Translations under genes and position numbers: made by a program
Assembly (NCBI RefSeq): GCF_036226885.1
Contig: NZ_CP109027.1
Span: forward strand, 3,906,001 to 3,970,000
From: Streptomyces sp. NBC_00663
Lineage (GTDB): Bacteria; Actinomycetota; Actinomycetes; Streptomycetales; Streptomycetaceae
DNA: 64,000 nt
Direction of reading: 5' to 3'
In this document: piece after piece, positions 54,631-63,585 of the stretch
Numbering within the stretch: the first letter of the stretch is position 1
Layout of the letters: every line of letters begins with the position of its first letter
Notes under the pieces: model-generated
Databases searched by the model: none
What the model saw: only the letters and a program-made list of their open reading frames with translations
What the model was told of the DNA's origin: nothing

Positions 54631-54827
54631 GCCCTGAACCTGCCCTTCCGCTCTGTGCCCGCACTGTTTCGGCCCTGTGATTTCCGTCCCGGCCGACTGT
54701 GCGCCAGGGCAGGTGCGCGTGTGCGTTCCGCGTTCCCGCTGTGGCGGCAGCGCGAGTTCGTGCCGTGTTGATGAGGAGGACGTCACGCGTCCACCGATCG
54801 GTTGCACTGGTCAGTAGGGTGCGGCGC

Positions 54828-56096
54828 ATGTCTCCTTCCGGCGCAGGTCCTGGTTCCGGCTCCGAGCTGCGACGCACCCTTGGCGTGGGCGACGCCGTGG
54901 TCATCGGGCTGGGTTCGATGGTCGGGGCCGGCATCTTCGCCGCCCTCGGGCCCGCGGCGCGTGCGGCGGGTTCCGGGGTGCTGGTCGGGCTGGCGGTCGC
55001 CGCGGTGGTCGCCTACTGCAACGCCACCTCTTCGGCGCGGCTGGCCGCGCTGTACCCGGCCTCCGGAGGCACCTATGTGTACGGGCGGGAGCGGCTCGGT
55101 CCGTTCTGGGGTTACCTCGCGGGCTGGTCGTTCGTGGTCGGGAAGACGGCCTCCTGTGCGGCGATGGCGCTCACCGTGGGCACATACGTCTGGCCGGGGC
55201 AGGCGCATGCCGTGGCGGTCGCGGCGGTCGTGGCGCTGACCGCGGTGAACTATGGCGGTGTTCAGAAGTCCGCGCTGCTCACGCGCGTGATCGTGGCGGT
55301 CGTGCTCGCTGTCCTCGCTTCCGTCGTGGTGGTGTGTCTGGGGTCGGCGGCCGCCGATGCGGGGCGGCTGAGCGGTGGGGCCTCGGGCGGTGTGGGCGGC
55401 GTGCTGGAGGCCGCCGGTCTCCTGTTCTTCGCGTTCGCGGGATACGCGCGGATCGCGACCCTCGGCGAGGAGGTGCGGGATCCCACGCGCACCATCCCCC
55501 GCGCGATCCCGTTGGCCCTGGGCATCGCGCTGGCCGTCTACGCGTGCGTGGCGGTGGCTGTCCTCTCCGTACTGGGGGCTGAGGGGCTCGGGCAGGCGAC
55601 CGCACCGCTGACCGACGCCGTGCGGGCGGCGGGGGCGTCCGGGCTGGTGCCGGTGGTGCGGGTCGGCGCCGCCGTGGCCGCGCTGGGCTCGCTGCTCGCC
55701 CTGATCCTGGGCGTCTCGCGGACGACGCTGGCCATGGCTCGTGACCGGAATCTGCCCGGCTGGCTGGCGGCCGTGCATCCGCGTTTCCAGGTGCCGCACC
55801 GAGCGGAGCTGGCCGTGGGCGCGGTGGTCGCGGTCCTGGCCGCCACGGTGGACGTGCGGGGCGCGATCGGATTCTCCTCCTTCGGTGTGCTGGCGTACTA
55901 CGCGGTGGCCAACGCCTCCGCGTGGACGCTCGGTTCGGCGCCGGCGGCGCGGGTGGTGCCGGCGGTGGGGCTGTTCGGGTGCGTGGTGTTGGCGTTCGCG
56001 CTGCCGGTGGCCTCGGTGGTCGTGGGCGCGGGGGTGCTGGTCGTGGGGGTGGTCGCGTACGGCGTACGGCGGCGGGTGGGGGGTGCCGCTCAGTAG
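54828..56096 (+). CDS. APC-family amino acid permease
   Basis: A 422-residue transporter with about 12 hydrophobic segments. GVGDAVVIGLGSMVGAGIFAALGPAARAAG is the first segment with the G-x-GIF substrate loop of the APC superfamily, and PASGGTYVYGRERLGPFWGYLAGW follows segment 2. FFAFAGYARIATLGEEVRDPTRTIPRAI matches the conserved segment 6 end. Such proteins import or exchange amino acids or amines; the substrate is not clear. The start is ATG 54828. Confidence 0.92.
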   Translation: MSPSGAGPGSGSELRRTLGVGDAVVIGLGSMVGAGIFAALGPAARAAGSGVLVGLAVAAVVAYCNATSSARLAALYPASGGTYVYGRERLGPFWGYLAGWSFVVGKTASCAAMALTVGTYVWPGQAHAVAVAAVVALTAVNYGGVQKSALLTRVIVAVVLAVLASVVVVCLGSAAADAGRLSGGASGGVGGVLEAAGLLFFAFAGYARIATLGEEVRDPTRTIPRAIPLALGIALAVYACVAVAVLSVLGAEGLGQATAPLTDAVRAAGASGLVPVVRVGAAVAALGSLLALILGVSRTTLAMARDRNLPGWLAAVHPRFQVPHRAELAVGAVVAVLAATVDVRGAIGFSSFGVLAYYAVANASAWTLGSAPAARVVPAVGLFGCVVLAFALPVASVVVGAGVLVVGVVAYGVRRRVGGAAQ

Positions 56097-56480
56097 GCGG
56101 CGGTGCGGTATCCGGCCGGGGGCGCGTCGCGCTGGGCGGCGGCGCGTAGGCACGGGTGGGGGCGCGTCGCGCTGGGCGGCGAGAGGGGGCGCGTCGCAAT
56201 GGGCTGCGGCGCGGCAGGCGACGGGTGGGGGTGGCGCCGGGGTGGGCGGCGGCCGGGGGCGGCGAGAGGGGGGCACATCGCGGTAGGCGGCGGTGCGGCA
56301 TGCGGCGGGCGGGGGCGTGTCGCGGCGGGGTGCGCCTCAGGCCGGAGTAGTGCGCGGGGCGGTGGCTATGTTCGCCGGGCGGGGTCGTGCCGGGCCGGTG
56401 CGGGCCTGGGCGTGGTCCTGGGGCTCTGGGAAAGTGCGGGCGGGGGCGTGGCCTTGGGGCTCTGGTGAAGTGCGGGCCCA
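56097..56480. repeat. G-rich degenerate repeats after the permease gene
   Basis: From 56097 to about 56340 there are four to five imperfect copies of a unit near GGGGGCGCGTCGCGCTGGGCGGC. From about 56399 to 56472 another unit occurs twice: GGGCGTGGTCCTGGGGCTCTG and GGGCGTGGCCTTGGGGCTCTG, each followed by a GAAAGTGCGGGC or GAAGTGCGGGC end. Open frames across here are Gly/Arg-rich by composition only, and no start with a ribosome site is found. The remaining DNA to 56615 has no gene. Confidence 0.65.
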
Positions 56481-56615
56481 TGGGCAGGCGTTGCTCGTCC
56501 CGGCTGTCCCCTGTGCCCGCAACTGCTCATGTGCGGTCATGCGTTCATGATGCGGGCCGGCGCTGACAAGCGGGGCAGCCTGTGGACAACCGCCGGGCTG
56601 TGGAAAACCGCGGCT

Positions 56616-57014
56616 CTACCAGCCCGAGGACGCGAACGGCTTGTCGGTGGACACGATTTCGCGGCCCAGCGGGAGCAGCGACACCGGGATCAGCTTGAAG
56701 TTGGCGATGCCGAACGGGATGCCGATGATCGTGACGCAGAGGGCGATGCCGGTGACGATGTGGGCGAGGGCCAGCCACCAGCCCGCGAGGATCAGCCACA
56801 GGACGTTGCCCACGCAGGACGGGGCACCGGCGTCGCGGCGTTCGACCGTCGTGTACCCGAAGGGCCACAGGGCGTACACACCGATACGGAACGCCGCGAT
56901 GCCAAAGGGGATGCCGATAACCGTGATGCACAGCAGCACGCCGGCGGCCAAGTAGCCGAGGAACAGCCAGAAGCCGCTCAGGACGAGCCATATGACGTTC
57001 AGGATTGTCTTCAC
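56616..57014 (-). CDS. YccF-domain inner membrane protein
   Basis: A 132-residue membrane protein with the two repeated YccF modules: VIWLVLSGFWLFLGYLAAGVLLCITVIGIPFGIAAFRIG and NVLWLILAGWWLALAHIVTGIALCVTIIGIPFGIANFKL. The twofold GIPFGIA motif is the family mark. The start is GTG 57014 overlapping the htpX stop as GTGA, so translation is coupled to htpX. The function of YccF is not established. Confidence 0.93.
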   Translation of the reverse strand: MKTILNVIWLVLSGFWLFLGYLAAGVLLCITVIGIPFGIAAFRIGVYALWPFGYTTVERRDAGAPSCVGNVLWLILAGWWLALAHIVTGIALCVTIIGIPFGIANFKLIPVSLLPLGREIVSTDKPFASSGW

Positions 57015-57874
57015 TGGTGGCGTCCTGCCATCTTCTCGAGGCGGGCAATGCGTTCCGCCATCGGCGGGTGCGTGGTGAACATCTTCGACAGTCCCTGGCC
57101 CGGGCGAAAGGGGTTGGCGATCATCATGTGGCTCGCGGTCTCGATGCGGGGCTCCGGGGGCAGCGGGAGCTGCTTGGTGCCGGTCTCGAGCTTGCGCAGG
57201 GCGCTGGCCAGGGCCAGCGGGTCGCCGGTGAGCTGGGCGCCGGAGGCGTCTGCCTCGTACTCGCGCGAGCGGCTGATGGCCAACTGGATGAGGGAAGCAG
57301 CGAGCGGGCCGAGAATCATGATGAGCAGCATGCCCAGGATGCCGGGGCCGTCGTCGTCGTTGGAGCGGCCGACCGGGATCAGCCAGGCGAAGTTGACGAG
57401 GAACATGATCACGGAGGCGAGGGCTCCGGCGACCGACGAGATCAGGATGTCGCGGTTGTAGACGTGACTGAGCTCGTGGCCGATGACGCCGCGCAGTTCA
57501 CGCTCGTCGAGGAGGCGCAGGATGCCTTCGGTGCAGCACACCGCGGCGTTGCGCGGGTTGCGGCCCGTCGCGAACGCGTTCGGTGCCTCCGTCGGGGAGA
57601 TGTACAGGCGCGGCATGGGCTGGCGGGCCTGGGTGGAGAGCTCTCGGACCATGCGGTACAGCGCGGGGGCCTCGAACTCGCTGACCGGGCGGGCGCGCAT
57701 CGCGCGTAGCGCGAGTTTGTCGCTGTTCCAGTACGCGTACGCGTTCGTCCCCAGAGCGACCAGGACCGCTACGACGAGCCCCATGCGGCCGAAGAAACTG
57801 CCGATGACGATGATGAGTGCGGACAGTCCCCCGAGGAGTACTGCGGTCCTGAGCCCGTTGTGCCGGCGGTGCAC
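57011..57874 (-). CDS. htpX: membrane zinc metalloprotease HtpX
   Basis: A 287-residue M48 protease that removes misfolded membrane proteins. Two N-terminal segments lie at residues 8-43. The zinc motif is HELSHVYNRD (HExxH), with further hydrophobic segments after it (GALASVIMFLVNFAWLIP, GMLLIMILGPLAASLIQLAI) and the third ligand Glu in SREYEADASGAQLTGDP. A GGAGGG site lies seven bases before the GTG start. It forms a two-gene unit with yccF. Confidence 0.95.
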   Translation of the reverse strand: MHRRHNGLRTAVLLGGLSALIIVIGSFFGRMGLVVAVLVALGTNAYAYWNSDKLALRAMRARPVSEFEAPALYRMVRELSTQARQPMPRLYISPTEAPNAFATGRNPRNAAVCCTEGILRLLDERELRGVIGHELSHVYNRDILISSVAGALASVIMFLVNFAWLIPVGRSNDDDGPGILGMLLIMILGPLAASLIQLAISRSREYEADASGAQLTGDPLALASALRKLETGTKQLPLPPEPRIETASHMMIANPFRPGQGLSKMFTTHPPMAERIARLEKMAGRHQ

Positions 57875-58070
57875 GGTACGCCCTCCAAGTCGTGCAGCAG
57901 GGGAACCCTTTGCTTGCTGATCTGCGGTCCTTCTGGTGTATGTCCAGTGGACCCTCCCGTTCTGGTCAACGCCAGGCGAGAGCCGCTAGTTCCCTTGTGC
58001 GTGCGGGGCGGGGCGTGAGCCGTCCGGGTGAGGACCCGGAAGCGGCCTGGTCATGCGGTGGTGTGGGCCC

Positions 58071-59603
58071 TCAGAAGAGTCCGGTGTCGGCGAAGCGCAG
58101 GACCAGTTGGGGCGCACCGGAGAGGGCGATGCCGAGGACGCCGGTGAGGGCGAGTGCGGCGGTGAGGGGCGCGGGGACCCCGTGGCGTACGGCGTCGCCC
58201 TCGGGTGCGCGGAACAGCAGGGCCGTCCACTGGAGGTAGTAGAACAGCGCGATCACGACGTTGACGGCCATGACCACCGCGAGCCAGCCCAGTCCGGCGT
58301 CGACGGCGGCGGAGAAGACGGTGACCTTGGCGAAGAGACCGATGATGCCCGGCGGGAGTCCGGCAAGGCACAGCAGGAAGAACGCCAGGAGGAGCGCGGC
58401 GAGGGGGTTGGAGGCGTACAGGCCCCGGTAGTCGCTGATGCGGTTGCGGGACTTCGTACGGCCCACCACTGCGGCCACGGCGAAGGCGCCGAGGTTCACG
58501 GCGCCGTACATGAGGGCGTAGGCGACGGTGGAGCCGATGGAGTGCTCGGCGTCGTCGGAGTAGGCAGCGGCGGCGATCGGCACCAGGAGGTAGCCGGCCT
58601 GGCCGACGGAGGACCAGGCGAGGAGGCGTACGGCGCTGTACGCGCGCGTGGCCTGCTGTCGGAGGGCGCCGACGTTGCCGACGGTCATCGTGAGGGCGGC
58701 CAGTGCGGCCAGTGCCGGGCCCCAGACGTCGGCGTACGACGGGAGGGCCACGACGGTGAGGAGGATCAGGCCGGAGAAGCCGACCGCCTTGCCGACGACC
58801 GACAAGTAGGCGGCGATCGGAAGCGGGGCTCCTACGTAGGTGTCCGGGACCCAGAAGTGGAAGGGCACGGCGGCCGTCTTGAAGGCGAAGCCGATGAGGG
58901 TGAGGACCACGCCGGTCTGGGTGAGGGTGTGGAGCTGGCCGTCGACGTGCTGGATGCGGTCGGCGATCTGGGTGAGGTAGAGGGTGCCTGTGGAGGCGTA
59001 CACGAAGCTGATGCCCATGAGGCTGACCGCGGTCGCGGTGACCGAGGAGAGGAAGAACTTCAGGGCCGCTTCGGAGGACTTGCGGTCGCCTTGGCGCAGG
59101 CCCACGAGGGCGAAGGCCGGCAGGGAGGCGACTTCCAGGGCGACGATCAGGGTGGCGAGGTCGCGGGAGGCGGGCAGCAGGGCGGCACCGGCGGCGGAGG
59201 AGAGCAGCAGGAACCAGTACTCCCCTTCGGGGAGTCCCTTGTCGGCGTCCTTGAGGGTGGTGACGGACAGGAGGGCGGCCAGCAGGGCGCCGCCGAGCAC
59301 CAGGAGTTGGAGGACGAGGGTGAAGCGGTCCGCCGTGTAGCTGCAAACGTCGGTGTCGCCGGACAGGCAGAAGGTCGCGCGGTCGCCGTCCAGGAGGGGC
59401 AGGAGCATCGCCGTGGCGGCGGCCAGGCCCGCGATGGACAGCCAGCCGAGCAGCGCCTTCTTCGCGTCGCCGACGAACAGGTCCGCGACGAGGACCACGA
59501 GGCCGACGATCGCCGCGATGGTGGGCGGCGCGATGGCGAGCCAGTCGACGGACTGGACGAGGTTCGCGGCCAACGGCTGGGCCGCGGAGGCCAGGGAGCT
59601 CAT
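58071..59603 (-). CDS. nuoN: NADH-quinone oxidoreductase subunit N
   Basis: A 510-residue antiporter-like subunit of the membrane arm of respiratory complex I with about 14 segments. Conserved parts are YWFLLLSSAAGAALLPASRDL, KFFLSSVTATAVSLMGIS, GFAFKTAAVPFHFWVPDTYVGAPLP (with the key Lys) and LLAWSSVGQAGYLLVP. ATG 59603 overlaps the nuoM stop as ATGA; the long upstream extension in this frame is read inside nuoM and is not coding. It is the last nuo gene here. Confidence 0.96.
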   Translation of the reverse strand: MSSLASAAQPLAANLVQSVDWLAIAPPTIAAIVGLVVLVADLFVGDAKKALLGWLSIAGLAAATAMLLPLLDGDRATFCLSGDTDVCSYTADRFTLVLQLLVLGGALLAALLSVTTLKDADKGLPEGEYWFLLLSSAAGAALLPASRDLATLIVALEVASLPAFALVGLRQGDRKSSEAALKFFLSSVTATAVSLMGISFVYASTGTLYLTQIADRIQHVDGQLHTLTQTGVVLTLIGFAFKTAAVPFHFWVPDTYVGAPLPIAAYLSVVGKAVGFSGLILLTVVALPSYADVWGPALAALAALTMTVGNVGALRQQATRAYSAVRLLAWSSVGQAGYLLVPIAAAAYSDDAEHSIGSTVAYALMYGAVNLGAFAVAAVVGRTKSRNRISDYRGLYASNPLAALLLAFFLLCLAGLPPGIIGLFAKVTVFSAAVDAGLGWLAVVMAVNVVIALFYYLQWTALLFRAPEGDAVRHGVPAPLTAALALTGVLGIALSGAPQLVLRFADTGLF

Positions 59604-61174
59604 CGGGTGCCTCCTGCGAGGAGCTGCTGCACGGCCGGGTCGGTCAGGCCGAGGAGGGCCTTGGGCCACAGGCCGGCTACGACGGTGAGGGCGACGAGCG
59701 GTGTCCAGGCCGCGAACTCGTACGTGTGGACGTCGGCGAGTTCCGGCGCGTCCTGGGGTACGGGGCCCATGCAGACGCGGCGGACCACGGCGAGGAGGTA
59801 CGCGGCGGTGAGGAGGGTGCCGAAGGCCGCGATCGCCATGAAGGTGAGGAAGGCGGGGCGGCTGAGGTCGTCGGCGGGGTCGAACGCGCCGAACAGGGCC
59901 AGCATCTCGCCCCAGAACCCGGCGAGGCCGGGCAGGCCGAGGGAGGCGACCGCGGCGAACGCGAGCAGGCCGCCGAGGCGCGGTGCCTTGCCGTAGAGCG
60001 CGGCGCCGGTCTGTTCGGCGAGGGCGTCGAGGTCGGTGGTGCCCGTGCGGTCCTTGAGCGCGCCGACCAGGAAGAAGAGCAGGCCGGTGATGAGGCCGTG
60101 GGCGATGTTGGCGAACAGGGCGCCGTTCACGCCGGTCGGGGTCATCGTGGCGATGCCGAGGAGGACGAAGCCCATGTGGCCTACGGAGGAGTAGGCGATG
60201 AGGCGCTTGAGGTCGCCCTTCGCGCCCTGCTTGGCGAGGGCCAGGCAGGCGAGGGATCCGTAGATGATGCCGACGACGGCGAAGGCGGCGAGGTAGGGCG
60301 CGAAGTCGGCGAAGCCGTCGGGGGCGATCGGCAGCAGGATCCGGACGAACCCGTACGTACCCATCTTCAGCAGCACACCGGCCAGCAGGACCGAGCCGAC
60401 GGTCGGCGCGGCGGTGTGGGCGTCGGGCAGCCAGCTGTGCAGCGGCCACATCGGGGTCTTGACGGCGAGCCCGATCCCAATCGCCAGTACGGCGATGACC
60501 TGCACGGATGTGGTCAGCGACCGGCCGTTGTCAGTGGCGAGTGCCACCATGTCGAACGTGCCCGCCTTGATTCCGATCAGGAGCAGGCCCAGCAGCATGA
60601 CGACCGAGCCGAGCAGCGTGTACAGGATGAATCGCCAGGCGGCCCGGGTGCGGTCCTCGCCGCCCCAGCGGGCGATGAGGAAGTACATCGGGATGAGCAC
60701 CGTCTCGAACGCCAGGAAGAACAGCAGCAGATCGAGGACAGCGAAGGTCGCGAGGGTGCCGGACTCGAGGACGAGCAGCAGGGCGACGAAGGCCTTCGGG
60801 GTGGGGCCCGCGGGCAGCTTGAAGTAGGAGTAGAGCGCGCAGAGGAAGGTCAGCAGCGCGGTCAGGACCAGAAGGGGGAGGGAGATGCCGTCGATGCCGA
60901 GGTGGATGCGCACGTCGAGTGCGGGGATCCAGCTGATGTCGGTCGTGGCCTGCATCTTCGACGGATGGTCGTGGTCGAAGCCGACCGCGAGGACGATCGC
61001 GGCGACGAGGATCACGCCGGTCACGGTCACGCCGTGCCGCAGCACGGCCTGCTCGGGCGACTTCCCCTTCAGCCCGGGCGGGGCCGGCAGGAGGGCGGCG
61101 ACGGCACCGAGGAGCGGGCCGACGACGACGAACGCCAGAAGGAACTGCATCACGGACTCGTTGATATCGATCAC
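59600..61174 (-). CDS. nuoM: NADH-quinone oxidoreductase subunit M
   Basis: A 524-residue proton-pumping subunit. Family marks are IHLGIDGISLPLLVLTALLT, FLAFETVLIPMYFLIARWGG (conserved Glu), VKTPMWPLHSWLPDAHTAAPT (pump Lys) and KRLIAYSSVGHMGFVLLGI. The start is ATG 61174, six bases after nuoL, and it overlaps nuoN by four bases, so translation is coupled. Confidence 0.96.
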   Translation of the reverse strand: MIDINESVMQFLLAFVVVGPLLGAVAALLPAPPGLKGKSPEQAVLRHGVTVTGVILVAAIVLAVGFDHDHPSKMQATTDISWIPALDVRIHLGIDGISLPLLVLTALLTFLCALYSYFKLPAGPTPKAFVALLLVLESGTLATFAVLDLLLFFLAFETVLIPMYFLIARWGGEDRTRAAWRFILYTLLGSVVMLLGLLLIGIKAGTFDMVALATDNGRSLTTSVQVIAVLAIGIGLAVKTPMWPLHSWLPDAHTAAPTVGSVLLAGVLLKMGTYGFVRILLPIAPDGFADFAPYLAAFAVVGIIYGSLACLALAKQGAKGDLKRLIAYSSVGHMGFVLLGIATMTPTGVNGALFANIAHGLITGLLFFLVGALKDRTGTTDLDALAEQTGAALYGKAPRLGGLLAFAAVASLGLPGLAGFWGEMLALFGAFDPADDLSRPAFLTFMAIAAFGTLLTAAYLLAVVRRVCMGPVPQDAPELADVHTYEFAAWTPLVALTVVAGLWPKALLGLTDPAVQQLLAGGTR

Positions 61175-61180
61175 GCCTGC

Positions 61181-63175
61181 TCACGCTCCCGTGGCGACGA
61201 GGACGGCGGCGACCACCAGGACGACGGTGCCGGCGAGCAGCGCGCTCACATAGGTCTGCACATTGCCGGTCTGGGCCCGCCTCACGGCCGCGCCGAGGAG
61301 TCGGGGCAGGGCGCCCGCGCCGCGCACGTAGGTCTCGACGACCTCACGGTCGAGGAACCGGACGAGGGTGGCGCCGGCCTGGACCGGGCGGACGAAGAGG
61401 GCCGAGTAGAGGGCGTCGAGGTGGAAGCCGACGGCCGCGTGCCGGTGGAGCGGGCCGAGCAGGAGTCGGCCGGGATCCGCGGGGTCGGGGGCGTAGGCGA
61501 TGTCTCCGTACGCCGGTTCGTGGGTGGCGATGGCCTCTGCCTCGACGCGGGCCGCGTCGCCCTCCGGGTGGGCGGCGACCGCGCCCAGCGGTACGTGGGC
61601 CGCGAGTGTGGTGGTGTGCCGCCAGGCCGCGTACGTGACGATGCCGCCGACCAGGGCCACGCCGGTGCCGAGGACGGACGTGGTGAGGGTCGGGGTGAGG
61701 TCACGGCCGTCGAACCAGTCGGGGAGCACTCGGTAGGCGAGTCCGCCGACGGCGAGGGAGGGGACCGCGAGGACCCACAGGACGACGGTCATGGTGAGGG
61801 GCTGGCGACCGTGGTCGGGGGCCTCGGCGCCCTGACCGCGGAAGGCCAGCAGCCACAGGCGCGTCGCGTACGCCGCGGTGAGCAGGGCGGTGAGCAGGCC
61901 GGCGACGAGGACGACCCAGCCCGCCACGCCGGGCGCGTGCTCGGTGTGGCCGGTGGCGACGTGCTCGGCGGCGCCGAGGACGGACTCCTTGGAGAAGAAG
62001 CCGCTGAACGGCGGGATCGCGGCGAGTGCGAGGAGCGCCACGGTCATCGTCCAGTAGGCGTCGGGCACGCGGTCGCGCAGGTGGCCCATGCGGGACATGG
62101 CGGCCAGCGAGTTGGTGCCGGCGGCGTGGATGATCACGCCTGCCGCGAGGAACAGCAGCGCCTTGAAGGCGCCGTGCGACAGGAGGTGGAAGACGGCGGC
62201 ACCGCGGTCGCCGACGGCGAGGGCGCCGGTCATGTAGCCGAGCTGACCGATCGTCGAGTAGGCGAGGACGCGCTTGATGTCGTCCTGGGCGAGGGCGGCC
62301 AGTGCCGAGCCGGTCATGGTGACGGCGGCCATCACGGCCAGGACGACCATCGCGGCCTGCGAGGCCTCGAAGACGGGGAGGAGTCGCGCGACGAAATAGA
62401 CACCGGCGGCGACCATCGTCGCCGCGTGGATGAGCGCGGAGACGGGCGTGGGGCCCGCCATCGCGTCCGGGAGCCAGGTGTGCAGCGGGAACTGCGCCGA
62501 CTTGCCGGCCACGCCCGCCAGGAGCAGCAGGGCGATCAGGGTCGGGTGGTCCAGTCCCCCGCTCGCGACGGCGCCGAGGACCTTCGTGATGCGGAAGGAC
62601 CCGGCGTCGTTGGCGAGCGCGAACAGGCCGATGAGGAAGGGGACGTCGCCGAGCTTGGTGACGAGGAATGCCTTGATGGAGGCGGCGCGGGCCTCCGGGG
62701 TCTCCCAGTAGTGGCCGACCAGGAAGTACGAGCAGATGCCCATGACTTCCCAGCCGACCAGGAGCACCATCAGGTCGCCCGAGTAGACGACGAGGAGCAT
62801 GGCGGAGGTGAAGAGGGAGACGAGAGCCGCGTAGGACGGGTAGCGCGGGTCGTCGCGCAGATAGCCGGTCGAGTAGATCTGCACGCAGCTCGCGACGAGG
62901 CCGACCAGGACGGCGACGAGGGCGGCGAAGCCGTCGATGTGCAGGGCGAGTTCGATCGGGATCGAGCCGGTGGGCGTGAGCTCGGTGGCGGCGTTCACCG
63001 CCTCGTGTCCGCCCTGGCGTACGGCGACCACGGCGGCCAGCACGAGGGAGGCCAGCGTCGGCAGCACGGCGAGCGGGCGGACGAAGCCGGGGGCCGTGCG
63101 GCCCAGGAGCAGGCCGACGGCCGCGCCCAGGAAGGGAAGGAGGGGGACGAGGGCGGCGAGGGTGGTGGTGGTCAC
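61181..63175 (-). CDS. nuoL: NADH-quinone oxidoreductase subunit L
   Basis: A 664-residue distal antiporter-like subunit with the long horizontal helix region at the C-terminus. LMVLLVGWEVMGICSYFLVG, GKSAQFPLHTWLPDAMAGPTPVSALIHAATMVAAGVY and IKRVLAYSTIGQLGYMTGA are signatures. The first codon is GTG overlapping the nuoK stop as GTGA. It is complete at both ends. Confidence 0.96.
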   Translation of the reverse strand: MTTTTLAALVPLLPFLGAAVGLLLGRTAPGFVRPLAVLPTLASLVLAAVVAVRQGGHEAVNAATELTPTGSIPIELALHIDGFAALVAVLVGLVASCVQIYSTGYLRDDPRYPSYAALVSLFTSAMLLVVYSGDLMVLLVGWEVMGICSYFLVGHYWETPEARAASIKAFLVTKLGDVPFLIGLFALANDAGSFRITKVLGAVASGGLDHPTLIALLLLAGVAGKSAQFPLHTWLPDAMAGPTPVSALIHAATMVAAGVYFVARLLPVFEASQAAMVVLAVMAAVTMTGSALAALAQDDIKRVLAYSTIGQLGYMTGALAVGDRGAAVFHLLSHGAFKALLFLAAGVIIHAAGTNSLAAMSRMGHLRDRVPDAYWTMTVALLALAAIPPFSGFFSKESVLGAAEHVATGHTEHAPGVAGWVVLVAGLLTALLTAAYATRLWLLAFRGQGAEAPDHGRQPLTMTVVLWVLAVPSLAVGGLAYRVLPDWFDGRDLTPTLTTSVLGTGVALVGGIVTYAAWRHTTTLAAHVPLGAVAAHPEGDAARVEAEAIATHEPAYGDIAYAPDPADPGRLLLGPLHRHAAVGFHLDALYSALFVRPVQAGATLVRFLDREVVETYVRGAGALPRLLGAAVRRAQTGNVQTYVSALLAGTVVLVVAAVLVATGA

Positions 63176-63585
63176 GCGGTGGCCTCTGCCTTCTCGGCCG
63201 CCGGAGCGTCGCCTTCAGAGCCGTCGGAGTTGTCGGAGTCGGGACCGTCCGGTCCGTCGGGGCCGTGTCCCTCGGCGGTGTCGCGGAGCTTGTCGATGTC
63301 CGAGGTGCCGCGGTTGCGGTAGACGGCGAGGACGATGGCCAGGCCGATGCCGATCTCCGCGGCGGCGATGGCGATGGTGAACAGGGTCAGGGCCTGGCCG
63401 GAGTGCAGCGTCTCCGCCGCGGTCCTGCTGAGCCACACGTCGAAGGCGACCAGGTTGAGGTTGACGGCGTTCAGCATCAGCTCGACCGACATCAGGACCA
63501 GGATCGCGTTGCGGCGGGCCAGGACGCCGTAGAGGCCGGTGCAGAAGAGCAGGGCGGAGAGTACGGCGGGATAGGCGAGGTGCAT
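63172..63585 (-). CDS. nuoK: NADH-quinone oxidoreductase subunit K with acidic tail
   Basis: A 137-residue subunit whose first 100 residues are the normal NuoK: three segments with LVLMSVELMLNAVNLNLVAF (the conserved membrane Glu) and IAIAAAEIGIGLAIVLAVYR (the second Glu). The last 37 residues form a hydrophilic Asp/Gly/Pro/Ser tail (GPDGPDGPDSDNSDGSEGD) absent from most NuoK. Its ATG overlaps the nuoJ stop by one base. Confidence 0.94.
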   Translation of the reverse strand: MHLAYPAVLSALLFCTGLYGVLARRNAILVLMSVELMLNAVNLNLVAFDVWLSRTAAETLHSGQALTLFTIAIAAAEIGIGLAIVLAVYRNRGTSDIDKLRDTAEGHGPDGPDGPDSDNSDGSEGDAPAAEKAEATA

